NCBI RefSeq assembly: GCF_040782645.1
Contig: NZ_CP160403.1
Span: forward strand, 5,925,001-5,989,000
DNA from: Streptomyces sp. HUAS ZL42
GTDB lineage: Bacteria > Actinomycetota > Actinomycetes > Streptomycetales > Streptomycetaceae
DNA length: 64,000 nt
Reading direction: 5' to 3'
Shown: positions 49,594 through 57,013 of the stretch, piece by piece
Position numbering within the stretch: position 1 is the first letter of the stretch
Layout: each line of letters begins with the position of its first letter
Program-made: the position numbers and the translations under genes
The notes under the pieces: model-generated
The model's database searches: none
The model's input: the letters and a program-made list of their open reading frames with translations, nothing else
Told to the model about the DNA's origin: nothing

Positions 49594-50712
49594 ATGAACG
49601 CGATCACTTCACAGACGCCCGAGTCCGAGGGCCCGGCCACCCGGCCGACGCGGCTGATCCACAACGAAACGACCACCGAGATCCCCGTCCACCTGCTGTT
49701 CCGTGACGACCCCCAGGCGCAGCCGGTGGCGCTCGGGTCCGCGGTCGTGGGGTGCCGTCAGGAAACGGGTGAACAGCCGCGCCTCAGGCGCCCGGTGGCG
49801 ATTAAGGCGCGGCCGGTGGCGCAGGTCGATCCCGCGCTGGTGGAGCTGCCGGCGCCGGTGCTGCCCGGGGCGGTGGGGGTGCTCGCCGGGGTCGGCGGGG
49901 CGGCCGGGTGCGCGGTCACCTCGTGGTGGGCGGGAGCGCTGCCGCCGCTCGTGGTGGAGGCGCTGGGACTGCCGGCGTACCCGCCGGGGGCCGGGGGGCT
50001 GGGTCCGGTGCAGTGGGCGGCGTTCCTGGGGGCCGGCGCGCTCGGCCTGTGGGGCTTCGGAGGCCTCGCCCGCGGGCGGACGGGGTGCTCGTGGGTGCTC
50101 GGACTGTTCGGACGTTACCGGGGGACGGTCCGGCGTACCGGTCTGCTGTGGATCAACCCGCTGCTGATGCGCCGCCGCGTCGACGTGCGGCTGCGGCACT
50201 GGCGCAGCGAGCCGATGCCCGCCGCCGACGGCCATGGGGTGGCCCTGCGGGTGGTGGTCCTGGTGGTGTGGCGGGTCCGGGACACCGCGCGGGCCGCGCT
50301 CGGCGTCGAGGACCACGAGACGTATCTGCGCGAGTGCGTCGAGGCGGCGCTCGCCCGCGTACCGGTGGAGATGCCGGGCGGCACGCGGGGTTCGGTGGAG
50401 GCGGCCGGGGACGCGCTGACGCGGCTGGTCGCCCAGGACGCGGGGGTGATCGGCCTCGAGGTGTTCTCGGTGCAGCCGGTCCGGGTCGAGTACGCCCCCG
50501 AGGTCGCCGCCGCGATGCACCGGCGCCGGATCGCCGCGCTGGACGCGCAGCAACGGGCAAGCATGCTGACGTCGGTCGTGGACTCGGTCGAGGACACGGT
50601 GACGCGGCTGACCATGCGGGGACTCGTCGAACTCGACGACTACGAGCGGAAGGCGCTGGTGAAGGACCTCACGGTGGCCTTCTGCGCGGGACGCGGCGAA
50701 CAGGCGCCCTGA
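49594..50712 (+). CDS. SPFH/Band 7 domain membrane protein
   Basis: A 372-residue protein starting ATG 49594. Two membrane segments at about 90-118 and 132-152 are followed by a prohibitin-like domain: YRGTVRRTGLLWINPLLMRRRVDVRLRHWRSEPMPAADGHGVALRVVVLVVWRV (in part), then AALGVEDHETYLRECVEAALARV and an alpha-helical end (RRRIAALDAQQRASMLTSVVDSVEDTV, LDDYERKALVKDLTVAF). The family scaffolds membrane microdomains. It is in line with the NlpC/P60 gene (34 bp gap) and precedes the LPMO. Confidence 0.88.
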   Translation: MNAITSQTPESEGPATRPTRLIHNETTTEIPVHLLFRDDPQAQPVALGSAVVGCRQETGEQPRLRRPVAIKARPVAQVDPALVELPAPVLPGAVGVLAGVGGAAGCAVTSWWAGALPPLVVEALGLPAYPPGAGGLGPVQWAAFLGAGALGLWGFGGLARGRTGCSWVLGLFGRYRGTVRRTGLLWINPLLMRRRVDVRLRHWRSEPMPAADGHGVALRVVVLVVWRVRDTARAALGVEDHETYLRECVEAALARVPVEMPGGTRGSVEAAGDALTRLVAQDAGVIGLEVFSVQPVRVEYAPEVAAAMHRRRIAALDAQQRASMLTSVVDSVEDTVTRLTMRGLVELDDYERKALVKDLTVAFCAGRGEQAP

Positions 50713-50787
50713 AGGTGGCGTACAAGCGCCCTGAAAACGGTCCGCGATTGGTATGGACATGTTCAAGGGACGGTCATAATCTCAGAC

Positions 50788-50801
50788 TTGGTCTAGACCT
50801 G
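50788..50801 (+). promoter_or_regulatory. DasR-like operator (dre) upstream of lpmP
   Basis: TTGGTCTAGACCTG contains the palindrome GGTCTAGACC (50790-50799), the core of the DasR consensus. A weaker GGTATGGACA lies 40-50 bp upstream. DasR is the N-acetylglucosamine-responsive GntR repressor of streptomycetes and controls chitin genes. The site is 42-55 bp before the lpmP ATG. It suggests glucosamine control of the LPMO. Confidence 0.65.
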
Positions 50802-50842
50802 CACGCCTCACAGAACTCCCCACGTTCTCCAGGAGCGGCAGC

Positions 50843-51448
50843 ATGCGCAAAAAGACCAAGTGGTACGCCGCCGCGCTCGGGCTCACCACGGCAGGAGCCT
50901 TCGTGCTCTCCGCCGGAGGCGCGAGCAGCCACGGCTACACCGACCTCCCCATCAGCCGGCAGAAGCTCTGCCAGAACGGCACGGTGACCAACTGCGGCGA
51001 CATCCAGTGGGAGCCGCAGAGCGTCGAGGGTCCGAAGGGCTTCCCGGCCTCCGGACCGGCCGACGGGCAGATCTGCAGCGGCGGTCTCAGCCGGTTCAGT
51101 CAGCTCAGCTCCCCGCGGACCCCGTCGGGCGCCGCCTGGCCCACCACCCGGGTGACGGGCGGCCAGAGCTACACCTTCCGCTGGCAGTTCACCGCCATGC
51201 ACGCCACGACCGACTTCAAGTACTACGTCACCAGGGCGGGCTGGAACCAGAACCACAACCTGGCCCGCTCCGACCTCAACCTCACCCCGTTCCTGACGGT
51301 CCCCTACGGCGGCCAGCGCCCGCCGTCGACCCTCTCCCACAGCGGCACCCTGCCGTCCGGGCTGAGCGGACACCACGTCATCCTCGCGGTGTGGACGATC
51401 GCCGACACGGGCAACGCGTTCTACGCCTGCTCGGACGTCACGTTCTGA
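50843..51448 (+). CDS. lpmP: AA10 lytic polysaccharide monooxygenase
   Basis: A 201-residue secreted copper enzyme that oxidatively cuts chitin or cellulose. Signal peptide to residue 29; mature protein begins with His30 (SSHGYTDLP), as required for the histidine brace, and the second histidine is at about 120 in TAMHATTDFKYY. Disulphide Cys pairs lie at 43/51 and in DGQICSGG. The axial aromatic residue is in the last strands (GNAFYACSDVTF). It is close to the csl genes and in the order of the tip-glycan locus known from other streptomycetes, where an LPMO named LpmP opens the wall for the CslA/GlxA glycan. A DasR-like site precedes it. Confidence 0.93.
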   Translation: MRKKTKWYAAALGLTTAGAFVLSAGGASSHGYTDLPISRQKLCQNGTVTNCGDIQWEPQSVEGPKGFPASGPADGQICSGGLSRFSQLSSPRTPSGAAWPTTRVTGGQSYTFRWQFTAMHATTDFKYYVTRAGWNQNHNLARSDLNLTPFLTVPYGGQRPPSTLSHSGTLPSGLSGHHVILAVWTIADTGNAFYACSDVTF

Positions 51449-51469
51449 GGTTCCCTTGAGTCAGTGACG

Positions 51470-51504
51470 CGGCCGGCGTGGGTACGTTCCTGCCACGCCG
51501 GCCG
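51470..51504. terminator. Terminator after lpmP
   Basis: Perfect 12-bp inverted repeat CGGCCGGCGTGG/CCACGCCGGCCG with an 11-nt loop, 22 bp after the lpmP stop and 32 bp before the next start. Confidence 0.75.
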
Positions 51505-51535
51505 ACCGGGGCCGTGCACGGCCTTCGGGGGATCC

Positions 51536-52003
51536 ATGGAAGCCATCTTCTTCATCGTGCCCATGCTCATGATCGCGCTCGCCTCCTTCGCCGCGATCCT
51601 CGTGATCCGCCGCTCCCGGCGGATCAGCCGCGCCTGGAGCAGTGGCCTGACCGCCCAGGCGCGCTGTCTGCGGACCTACACGACGACGAGTGGTGGCGGT
51701 GGCGACCGCTCGGTGCACACGACCATGCACCACGTCTACGAGTTCGTCACGTACGACGGCCGCCCCGTCCGGTTCGAGGAGCGGGGCGGCCCGGGGACCA
51801 CCCTCGAGGGCGACATCGTCACCGTGCACTACGCGGCGGACCGCCCGGAGCAGGCCACGGCCAAGCCCCCGGCGCCGGGGAAGCTCGCGGCGGGCACGGG
51901 ATGCGTGCTGGCCTTCCTCGGCATGCTCATCCTCTTCGCCCTCGGCTTCATCCTGGTGACGGTCGCGGTGTTCGCCCACGCGGAGGACTTCGTGCAGTCG
52001 TAG
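51536..52003 (+). CDS. DUF3592 family membrane protein
   Basis: A 155-residue protein with an N-terminal membrane segment (FFIVPMLMIALASFAAILVI), a soluble beta-rich middle (SRRISRAWSSGLTAQARCLRTYTTTSGGGGDRSVHTTMHHVYEFVTYDGRPVRFEERGG, given in part) and a C-terminal membrane segment (GCVLAFLGMLILFALGFILVTVAVF). The layout is that of DUF3592. ATG 51536 is chosen over an in-frame upstream start at 51464 that lies inside the lpmP terminator. Function unknown. Confidence 0.85.
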   Translation: MEAIFFIVPMLMIALASFAAILVIRRSRRISRAWSSGLTAQARCLRTYTTTSGGGGDRSVHTTMHHVYEFVTYDGRPVRFEERGGPGTTLEGDIVTVHYAADRPEQATAKPPAPGKLAAGTGCVLAFLGMLILFALGFILVTVAVFAHAEDFVQS

Positions 52004-52014
52004 CCATCCACATC

Positions 52015-52027
52015 TGACGGTGCGTCA
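52015..52027. promoter_or_regulatory. TGACG-GTG-CGTCA palindrome before the ligase gene
   Basis: A perfect 5-3-5 palindrome whose right arm ends 16 bp before the ATG at 52044. The overlap with the likely promoter and the fact that similar sites precede other acyl-CoA metabolism genes suggest TetR-type control; this comparison is from memory and needs a search. Confidence 0.5.
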
Positions 52028-52043
52028 ACTACCGTGCGCCTCC

Positions 52044-53705
52044 ATGGAGTCCACAAGGCGTACCGTCGCCGAACTCGTCCGCGCGCAGTGGGGCGACCAC
52101 CGGCCGGGGCTGTGGTGCGAGGAACGCGTCCTCACCCATCACCAGGTGGCCGCCGGTGCCGCGGCCCGCGCGGCGCTGCTGGCCGACCTGCTGCCGCCGG
52201 GCGCCGAACCGCACGTGGGCGTGCTGCTCGACAACACGCCGGAGTTCCCGTTGTGGCTGTCGGCCGCCGCCCTCGCGGGCGCGGCGGTCGCCGGGATCAA
52301 CCCCACCCGCCGGGGCCCGGAGCTGGCCCGCGACATCCTGCACACCGAATGCCGGATCGTCGTCACCGAGCGAGCCCACCTGCCGCTCCTCGACGGCCTC
52401 GACCTCCCCGGGGTACGTCTGCTGGTGACCGACGCGCAGGAGTACGACGCCCTGCTCGCGCCCTACGCCGACGCGGAACCGGACGACGCGAAGGCCACCC
52501 CGGCCGACCGGCTCCTGCTGTACTTCACCTCCGGCTCGACCGGAGCTCCGAAGGCGGCGATCTGCTCCCAGGGGCGGCTGGCCGCGGCCGGCCGCTCCCT
52601 GGCCGGGCAGTTCGGGGTGCGGCCGGACGACGTGCACTACGTCTGCATGCCGATGTTCCACGGCAACGCGGTGATCGCCGACTGGGCGCCCGCGCTGGCG
52701 GCCGGGGCGGGGGTGGCGCTGCGACGGCGGTTCTCGGCGTCCGGCTTCCTGGCGGACGTACGCAGGTATCGGGCGACGTACTTCACGTATGTCGGACGCG
52801 CCGTCCAGTACGTCCTCGCCACCGAGCCGCGGCCCGACGACCGGGACCATGCGCTGCGGCTCGGCTTCGGGACCGAGGCGGGGGCGGTGGACGCGGCGGC
52901 CTTCGAGCGGCGGTTCGGGGTGCGGCTCGTGGAGGGATACGGGTCGTCCGAGGGCGGCGCGGCGGTGCAGTGGGCGTCGGGGACTCCCGCGGGGGCCCTC
53001 GGCCGGGCGGCACCCGGTCTCGTCGTCCTCGATCCGGAGACGGGCAAGGAGTGCCCGCCGGCGGTCTTCGACGCGGTCGGGCGGCTGGTCAACGGTGACG
53101 CGGCGATCGGGGAGCTGGTGAACCGGGGGCCGAACCCCTTCGAGGGTTACTGGCGGAACCCGCAGGCGGAGGCGGAACGGCGGCGGGAGGGCTGGTACTG
53201 GACCGGGGACCTCTTCTACCGGGACGCCGACGGCTTCCTCTACTTCGCCGGACGCACCGACGACCGTCTGCGCGTCGACAGCGAGAACCTGGCCGCCGCG
53301 ATGATCGAGAACATCCTCGCCCGGTACGGGCGTGCCGCCGCCGTCGCCGTCTACGCGGTGCCGGACCCGGTGACCGGGGACCAGGTCATGGCGGCGATCG
53401 CCGGCGAGTTCGATCCGCTCGGGTTCGTGGAGTTCCTCCGAGCCCAGCCGGACCTGGGGACGAAGATGGCGCCCCGCTTCGTGCGGGTGATGGAGCGGAT
53501 GCCGGTCACGGCCACGAACAAGATCCACCGGGCGAAGCTCAGGAAGGAGGGGATCAGGTGTGCCGATCCGGTGTGGTGGCGGCCTCCCGGGGAGAGTGCC
53601 TATCGGAGGCTGACCGAGGCAGACGCCGAAGGGCCCCTCGCTCCCACGAGAGGCCCATCGTCATCGTGCGCCGCCAGGGACTCGAACCCCGGACCCGCTG
53701 ATTAA
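52044..53705 (+). CDS. AMP-dependent acyl-CoA synthetase/ligase, C-terminus running into tRNA-Lys
   Basis: A 553-residue adenylating enzyme (ATG 52044). AMP-binding core: LLLYFTSGSTGAPKAAICSQGRL (A3, P-loop), MPMFHGNAV, LRLGFGTEAGAVD, VEGYGSSEGG (A5), GWYWTGDLFYRDADGFLYFAGRTDDRLRV (A7/A8) and MPVTATNKIHRAKLRKEG (A10 with catalytic Lys). It may act on a fatty or aromatic acid. After WWRPPGESAYRRLTEADAE the reading frame continues through the hairpin and antisense tRNA (CAARDSNPGPAD) to a stop at 53703-53705, so the last 39 bases overlap tRNA-Lys. The natural end of homologues is normally shortly after the LTEADA position, so the true stop was probably lost. Confidence 0.9.
   Translation: MESTRRTVAELVRAQWGDHRPGLWCEERVLTHHQVAAGAAARAALLADLLPPGAEPHVGVLLDNTPEFPLWLSAAALAGAAVAGINPTRRGPELARDILHTECRIVVTERAHLPLLDGLDLPGVRLLVTDAQEYDALLAPYADAEPDDAKATPADRLLLYFTSGSTGAPKAAICSQGRLAAAGRSLAGQFGVRPDDVHYVCMPMFHGNAVIADWAPALAAGAGVALRRRFSASGFLADVRRYRATYFTYVGRAVQYVLATEPRPDDRDHALRLGFGTEAGAVDAAAFERRFGVRLVEGYGSSEGGAAVQWASGTPAGALGRAAPGLVVLDPETGKECPPAVFDAVGRLVNGDAAIGELVNRGPNPFEGYWRNPQAEAERRREGWYWTGDLFYRDADGFLYFAGRTDDRLRVDSENLAAAMIENILARYGRAAAVAVYAVPDPVTGDQVMAAIAGEFDPLGFVEFLRAQPDLGTKMAPRFVRVMERMPVTATNKIHRAKLRKEGIRCADPVWWRPPGESAYRRLTEADAEGPLAPTRGPSSSCAARDSNPGPAD
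53631..53656. terminator. Hairpin before second tRNA-Lys, inside ligase 3' end
   Basis: GGGCC/GGCCC with inner CTCG/CGAG and a 6-nt loop (CTCCCA). It resembles the hairpin after tRNA-Lys copy 1 (GGGCCCCTCG portion) and serves the minus-strand tRNA. Lies within the 3' end of the ligase frame. Confidence 0.6.
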
Positions 53706-53740
53706 GAGTCAGCTGCTCTAACCAACTGAGCTAGCGGCGC
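53667..53740 (-). tRNA. tRNA-Lys (anticodon CUU), copy 2
   Basis: Same 74-nt sequence as the copy at 47965: acceptor GCGCCGC/GCGGCGC, anticodon loop CTCTTAA, T arm CGGGGTTCGAGTCCCTG, discriminator A. Overlaps the last 39 bp of the ligase frame on the other strand. Confidence 0.97.
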
Positions 53741-53828
53741 ATGACTCCCGCCGTCCGCTCTGCGGCGGTCGGCGACGTAGAAAATACTACCTGCTCCCCA
53801 GGGGTGGTCCCGACCACCCCTGGGGGAT

Positions 53829-54581
53829 CTAGAAGGCCAGTGACAGCAGCACCGGTGCCGCGTTCCTGTTCAGCGTGTCCGCGGCCTGGCGGAGCCGGTG
53901 CGCGTGCTCCACCGGGAGCGAGAGCGCCAGGCAGCCGACCGAGGAACCGGCCGTTATCGGGACGGCCGCGCAGACCGTGCCGATCGCGTATTCCTGCAGG
54001 TCGAGGTGGGGCACGGTGGGCGGCTGGGCCTCCAGACGGGAGAGCAGCACCTTGTCGCTGGTGATGGTGCGCGAGGTGAGGCGGGCCATCTTGTGGCGGG
54101 AGAGATGGTCCCGGCGGCCGTTGTGGTCGAGCTGGCCGAGGAGGCTCTTGCCGATCGCGGTGGCGTGGGCGGAGGAACGGAAGTCGAACCACTCGTTGAC
54201 CGCGGGTGTGGCCGGGCTGTCGGCGTACTGGGTGATGTTGATCTCGCCGTCGACGTACCGGCTGATGTAGACGGCGGCGCCGACGGAGTCGCGCAGCCGG
54301 TCCAGGGTCTGCTGGAGCTTGTCGCGCAGGGCCTGCTCACGGTGGCGGGCGGAGCTCAGCCTGGTCAGGGCGTCCCCGGCGATGTACGCCCCGTCGGTGA
54401 TCTGCTCGACGTATCCCTCGCGACGCAGCATCCGTAGGAGCGTGGTCAGTCGCTCCGTGCCGAGGTGCGTCTCGCGGGCGAGTTCGGCGTCGGTCACGCC
54501 GGATGAGTGCCGTGCCACGATCTCCAGGACGCGCAGGGCGTCCTGGGCCGAGTGGTACGGCGCGGTCGGCTCGAGCCTCAC
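53829..54581 (-). CDS. IclR-family transcription regulator
   Basis: A 250-residue regulator from GTG 54581 (GGTGAG upstream). Winged HTH at about 10-75 (SAQDALRVLEIVARHSSGVTDAELARETHLGTERLTTLLRMLRREGYVEQ, given in part), then the IclR effector domain (VYISRYVDGEINITQYADSPATPAVNEWFDFRSSAHATAIGKSLLG, in part, with the conserved SSAHATAIGKSLL) and SRTITSDKVLLSRLE. It lies downstream of ehuA, separated by 281 bp with two strong inverted repeats, and is the obvious candidate to regulate the ehu cluster. Ligand unknown. Confidence 0.94.
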   Translation of the reverse strand: MRLEPTAPYHSAQDALRVLEIVARHSSGVTDAELARETHLGTERLTTLLRMLRREGYVEQITDGAYIAGDALTRLSSARHREQALRDKLQQTLDRLRDSVGAAVYISRYVDGEINITQYADSPATPAVNEWFDFRSSAHATAIGKSLLGQLDHNGRRDHLSRHKMARLTSRTITSDKVLLSRLEAQPPTVPHLDLQEYAIGTVCAAVPITAGSSVGCLALSLPVEHAHRLRQAADTLNRNAAPVLLSLAF

Positions 54582-54714
54582 GACAGCTCACCTCGCATGG
54601 ACGAGGTGGGCGCGTGGGTCGGCCGGGGGTCCGGGGGGCGTCCCCCGGGACAGCACGGTAGCGCCACGGTGTTCCCCCTGCGGTCGCCTGATGGCCGTAA
54701 TCCGGACAGCGAAT

Positions 54715-54753
54715 CCCCTCCACGATAACGGTCAAGACCGTGACGTGGAGGGG
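54715..54753. promoter_or_regulatory. Long two-step hairpin between ehuA and the IclR gene
   Basis: Outer arms CCCCTCCACG/CGTGGAGGGG (10 bp) and inner arms ACGGTC/GACCGT around AA form a 39-nt near-perfect stem. It lies 134 bp before the IclR start on the minus strand. It could be a terminator of the ehu operon, an RNA leader element, or the IclR operator. Confidence 0.6.
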
Positions 54754-54819
54754 GTGTTGGCGAGATCGTGGCCCTCTCAACTGCGGTGCTGGCACGCTGG
54801 CATATGTCGGCGTCACCAC

Positions 54820-54837
54820 CCGAGGTCGAGACCTCGG
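54820..54837. promoter_or_regulatory. Perfect palindrome CCGAGGTC-GA-GACCTCGG
   Basis: An 18-bp palindrome, 26 bp past the ehuA stop on the minus strand. It may be an operator or a weak terminator; no T run follows. Confidence 0.5.
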
Positions 54838-54862
54838 ATGTTGGTGCGTTCAATTCCTGCAA

Positions 54863-55660
54863 TTACAGGACCGCGCTGAGAAATTCCCGCGTCCGCTCCT
54901 GCTCGGGGTCGCCGAAAATCTTCTCCGGCGGGCCGGACTCGATGACCCGGCCGGAGTCGAACATCAGGACCTGGTCCGAAATGTCCCGGGCGAAGTTCAT
55001 CTCGTGGGTCACGCAGAGCATCGTGATGTCGGTGGTGCGGGCGATGTCCCGGAGCACGTCGAGCACGCCCGCGACCAGCTCCGGGTCGAGCGCCGAGGTC
55101 ACCTCGTCCAGGAGCAGCACCCGCGGCCGCATCGCCAGCGCCCGCGCGATCGCCACCCGCTGCTGCTGCCCGCCGGACAGCTGGGTGGGCCGGGCGTCGC
55201 ACTTGTCGGCCAGCCCCACCAGCTCGAGCAGCTCGCGGGCCCGCGCCTCCGCCTCGTCCTTGGACAGGCCGAGCACGGTCACCGGGGCCTCGGTGACGTT
55301 GCGCAGCACCGACATGTTCGGGAACAGGTTGAACTGCTGGAAGACCATCCCGATCTTCTTGCGGACCTCGCGGACCTGCTTCTCGGGGGCCGGGAAGAGC
55401 TGCTCCCCGTCGACCGTGATCGTGCCCTCTTCCGGCTTGGTCAGCGTCATCAGCAGCCGCAGGATCGTGGTCTTGCCGGAGCCGGACGGACCGATCAGCG
55501 TGACGTGCCTGCCGGAGTTCACGGAGAAGTCGAGCCGGTCGAGGACCGTGTTCGTCCCGAAGCGCTTGGTGACCCGCTCCAGGCGGATCAGCTCGCTGCC
55601 GTCCGCCGGCGGATTGGCGCCTGCGTCGGGTTCTTTCATCAGGGGGGCGTCAGTGGACAA
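54863..55660 (-). CDS. ehuA: Amino-acid/ectoine-type ABC transporter ATPase (EhuA-like)
   Basis: A 265-residue ATPase. Starts TTG 55660 with GGAG eight to nine bases upstream; an ATG 21 bp inside has no ribosome site. Walker A IGPSGSGKTT, Q-loop MVFQQFNLFPNMSVL, signature LSGGQQQRVAIARAL, Walker B VLLLDEVTSALDPEL and switch His in VTHEMNFARD, all of the polar-amino-acid (GlnQ) type. It overlaps ehuD by 11 bp. The family assignment as ectoine/hydroxyectoine import rests on gene order B-C-D-A and similarity of subunits; other amino acids or zwitterions remain possible. Confidence 0.9.
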   Translation of the reverse strand: MSTDAPLMKEPDAGANPPADGSELIRLERVTKRFGTNTVLDRLDFSVNSGRHVTLIGPSGSGKTTILRLLMTLTKPEEGTITVDGEQLFPAPEKQVREVRKKIGMVFQQFNLFPNMSVLRNVTEAPVTVLGLSKDEAEARARELLELVGLADKCDARPTQLSGGQQQRVAIARALAMRPRVLLLDEVTSALDPELVAGVLDVLRDIARTTDITMLCVTHEMNFARDISDQVLMFDSGRVIESGPPEKIFGDPEQERTREFLSAVL

Positions 55661-56300
55661 GACGTCGCTCCAGTGCTCGCAGAAGAAGGGAGGCCAGGTA
55701 GGAGATGAGGACGAAGGCCACGCCGATCACCGTGAGGGGCTCGGTGAACTGGAAGTGCTCCTGGGAGTACAGCCGCGCCTGGCCGAGCATCTCCAGCACG
55801 GTGATCGCCATCAGCAGCGGTGTGTCCTTGAGCATCGCGATGACGTAGTTGCAGAGGGCGGGCACGACCCGGCGGATCGCCTGCGGCAGGATCACCACCT
55901 GCCAGGTCCTGGTCCTCGGCAGGTTCAGCGCCGTCGCCGCCTCCCACTGGCCGGCGGGCACCGCCTCGATGCCGGCCCGGTAGACCTGCATCGTGTACGT
56001 CGAGTAGTGCAGTCCGATCGCGAAGACGCCGGTGGCCAGCGCGGAGAAGGTCAGTCCCCACTCGGGCAGCACGTAGAAGAGGAAGAACAGCTGGACCAGC
56101 AGCGGGGTGTTGCGGACGAACTCGGTGACGGCGCCCACCGGCCAGCGCACCCAGCGGCTCGGCGTCCGCATCAGCAGCGCCCACACCAGCCCGAGCGCGA
56201 ACGAGATCAGCGAGCCCAGGGCGAGGGCCTGCAGGGTGACCAGCACGCCGTCCCAGAAATGCGGCATGAAGTCGGCGACGGCACTCCAGTCCCACTTCAT
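55650..56300 (-). CDS. ehuD: ABC permease, EhuD-like
   Basis: A 216-residue polar-amino-acid-type permease with five hydrophobic segments. Contains VLVTLQALALGSLISFALGLVW, FVRNTPLLVQLFFLFYVLPEWG and the EAA loop AATALNLPRTRTWQVVILPQAIRRVVPALCNYVIAMLKDTPLLMAI (in part), which contacts EhuA. The start ATG overlaps the ehuC stop (ATGA). Confidence 0.92.
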   Translation of the reverse strand: MKWDWSAVADFMPHFWDGVLVTLQALALGSLISFALGLVWALLMRTPSRWVRWPVGAVTEFVRNTPLLVQLFFLFYVLPEWGLTFSALATGVFAIGLHYSTYTMQVYRAGIEAVPAGQWEAATALNLPRTRTWQVVILPQAIRRVVPALCNYVIAMLKDTPLLMAITVLEMLGQARLYSQEHFQFTEPLTVIGVAFVLISYLASLLLRALERRLVH

Positions 56301-57013
56301 CGGACACCACCTCCGACGCCGGCCGTCGCCTCGGGCACGCGCACCGGGGCCACCGCCTTCTGCGGCGCCTTGCCGACGCCCGCCTTCAGACGCTTCTCAA
56401 GACCCCGCATGACCCGGGTCAGCAGGAACGCGATCACGAAGTAGATCAGCAGGATGTACGTGTAGATCTCGGCGCTCTCCTGCAGTGCGAGGCGCACCAG
56501 GTTGCCGCTGAACGCCAGGTCGCCCATGCCCATGACCGACACCAGCGCGGTGCCCTTGAGCAGTTCGATCAGCAGGTTGCAGAAGGTGGGGATCATCTCC
56601 GGCACCGCCTGCGGCAGCACGATCAGCCGCAGCCGCTGCCAGGGCGTGAAGCTCAGCGCGATCCCGCCCTCCTGCTGCGCCGGGTCGACGGCGTTCAGCG
56701 CACCGCGCACGATCTCCGTGCCGTACGCCCCGTAGGTCAGGCCCAGCGCCAGGGTGGCCGCCCACATGGGTACCAGCTGCCAGCCGAAGGCGAGCGGCAG
56801 CACGAAGAACACCCAGAAGATCATCACGAGGGCCGAGGTCCCGCGGAACACCTCGGTGTAGAAGCCCGCGAGGAAGCGGACGATCCACCGCCGGTGGGTG
56901 CGCGCGATCCCGACGGCGAAGGAGACGACGACGGCCACCAGCGAGCTGAGGACCAGCAACTGGACGGTCGTCCATACACCTTTGAGTACGAGTTCCCAGA
57001 GTCCCGAGGTCAT
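56297..57013 (-). CDS. ehuC: ABC permease, EhuC-like
   Basis: A 238-residue permease; start ATG 57013 overlaps the ehuB stop (ATGA). A TTVQLLVLSSLVAVVVSFAVGIARTH segment starts the membrane part; EVFRGTSALVMIFWVFFVLPLAF and the EAA loop GIALSFTPWQRLRLIVLPQAVPEMIPTFCNLLIELLKGTALVSVMG (in part) follow. It is paired with EhuD as a heterodimeric channel. The C-terminal tail (LEKRLKAGVGKAPQKAVAPVR) is cytoplasmic. Confidence 0.92.
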   Translation of the reverse strand: MTSGLWELVLKGVWTTVQLLVLSSLVAVVVSFAVGIARTHRRWIVRFLAGFYTEVFRGTSALVMIFWVFFVLPLAFGWQLVPMWAATLALGLTYGAYGTEIVRGALNAVDPAQQEGGIALSFTPWQRLRLIVLPQAVPEMIPTFCNLLIELLKGTALVSVMGMGDLAFSGNLVRLALQESAEIYTYILLIYFVIAFLLTRVMRGLEKRLKAGVGKAPQKAVAPVRVPEATAGVGGGVR

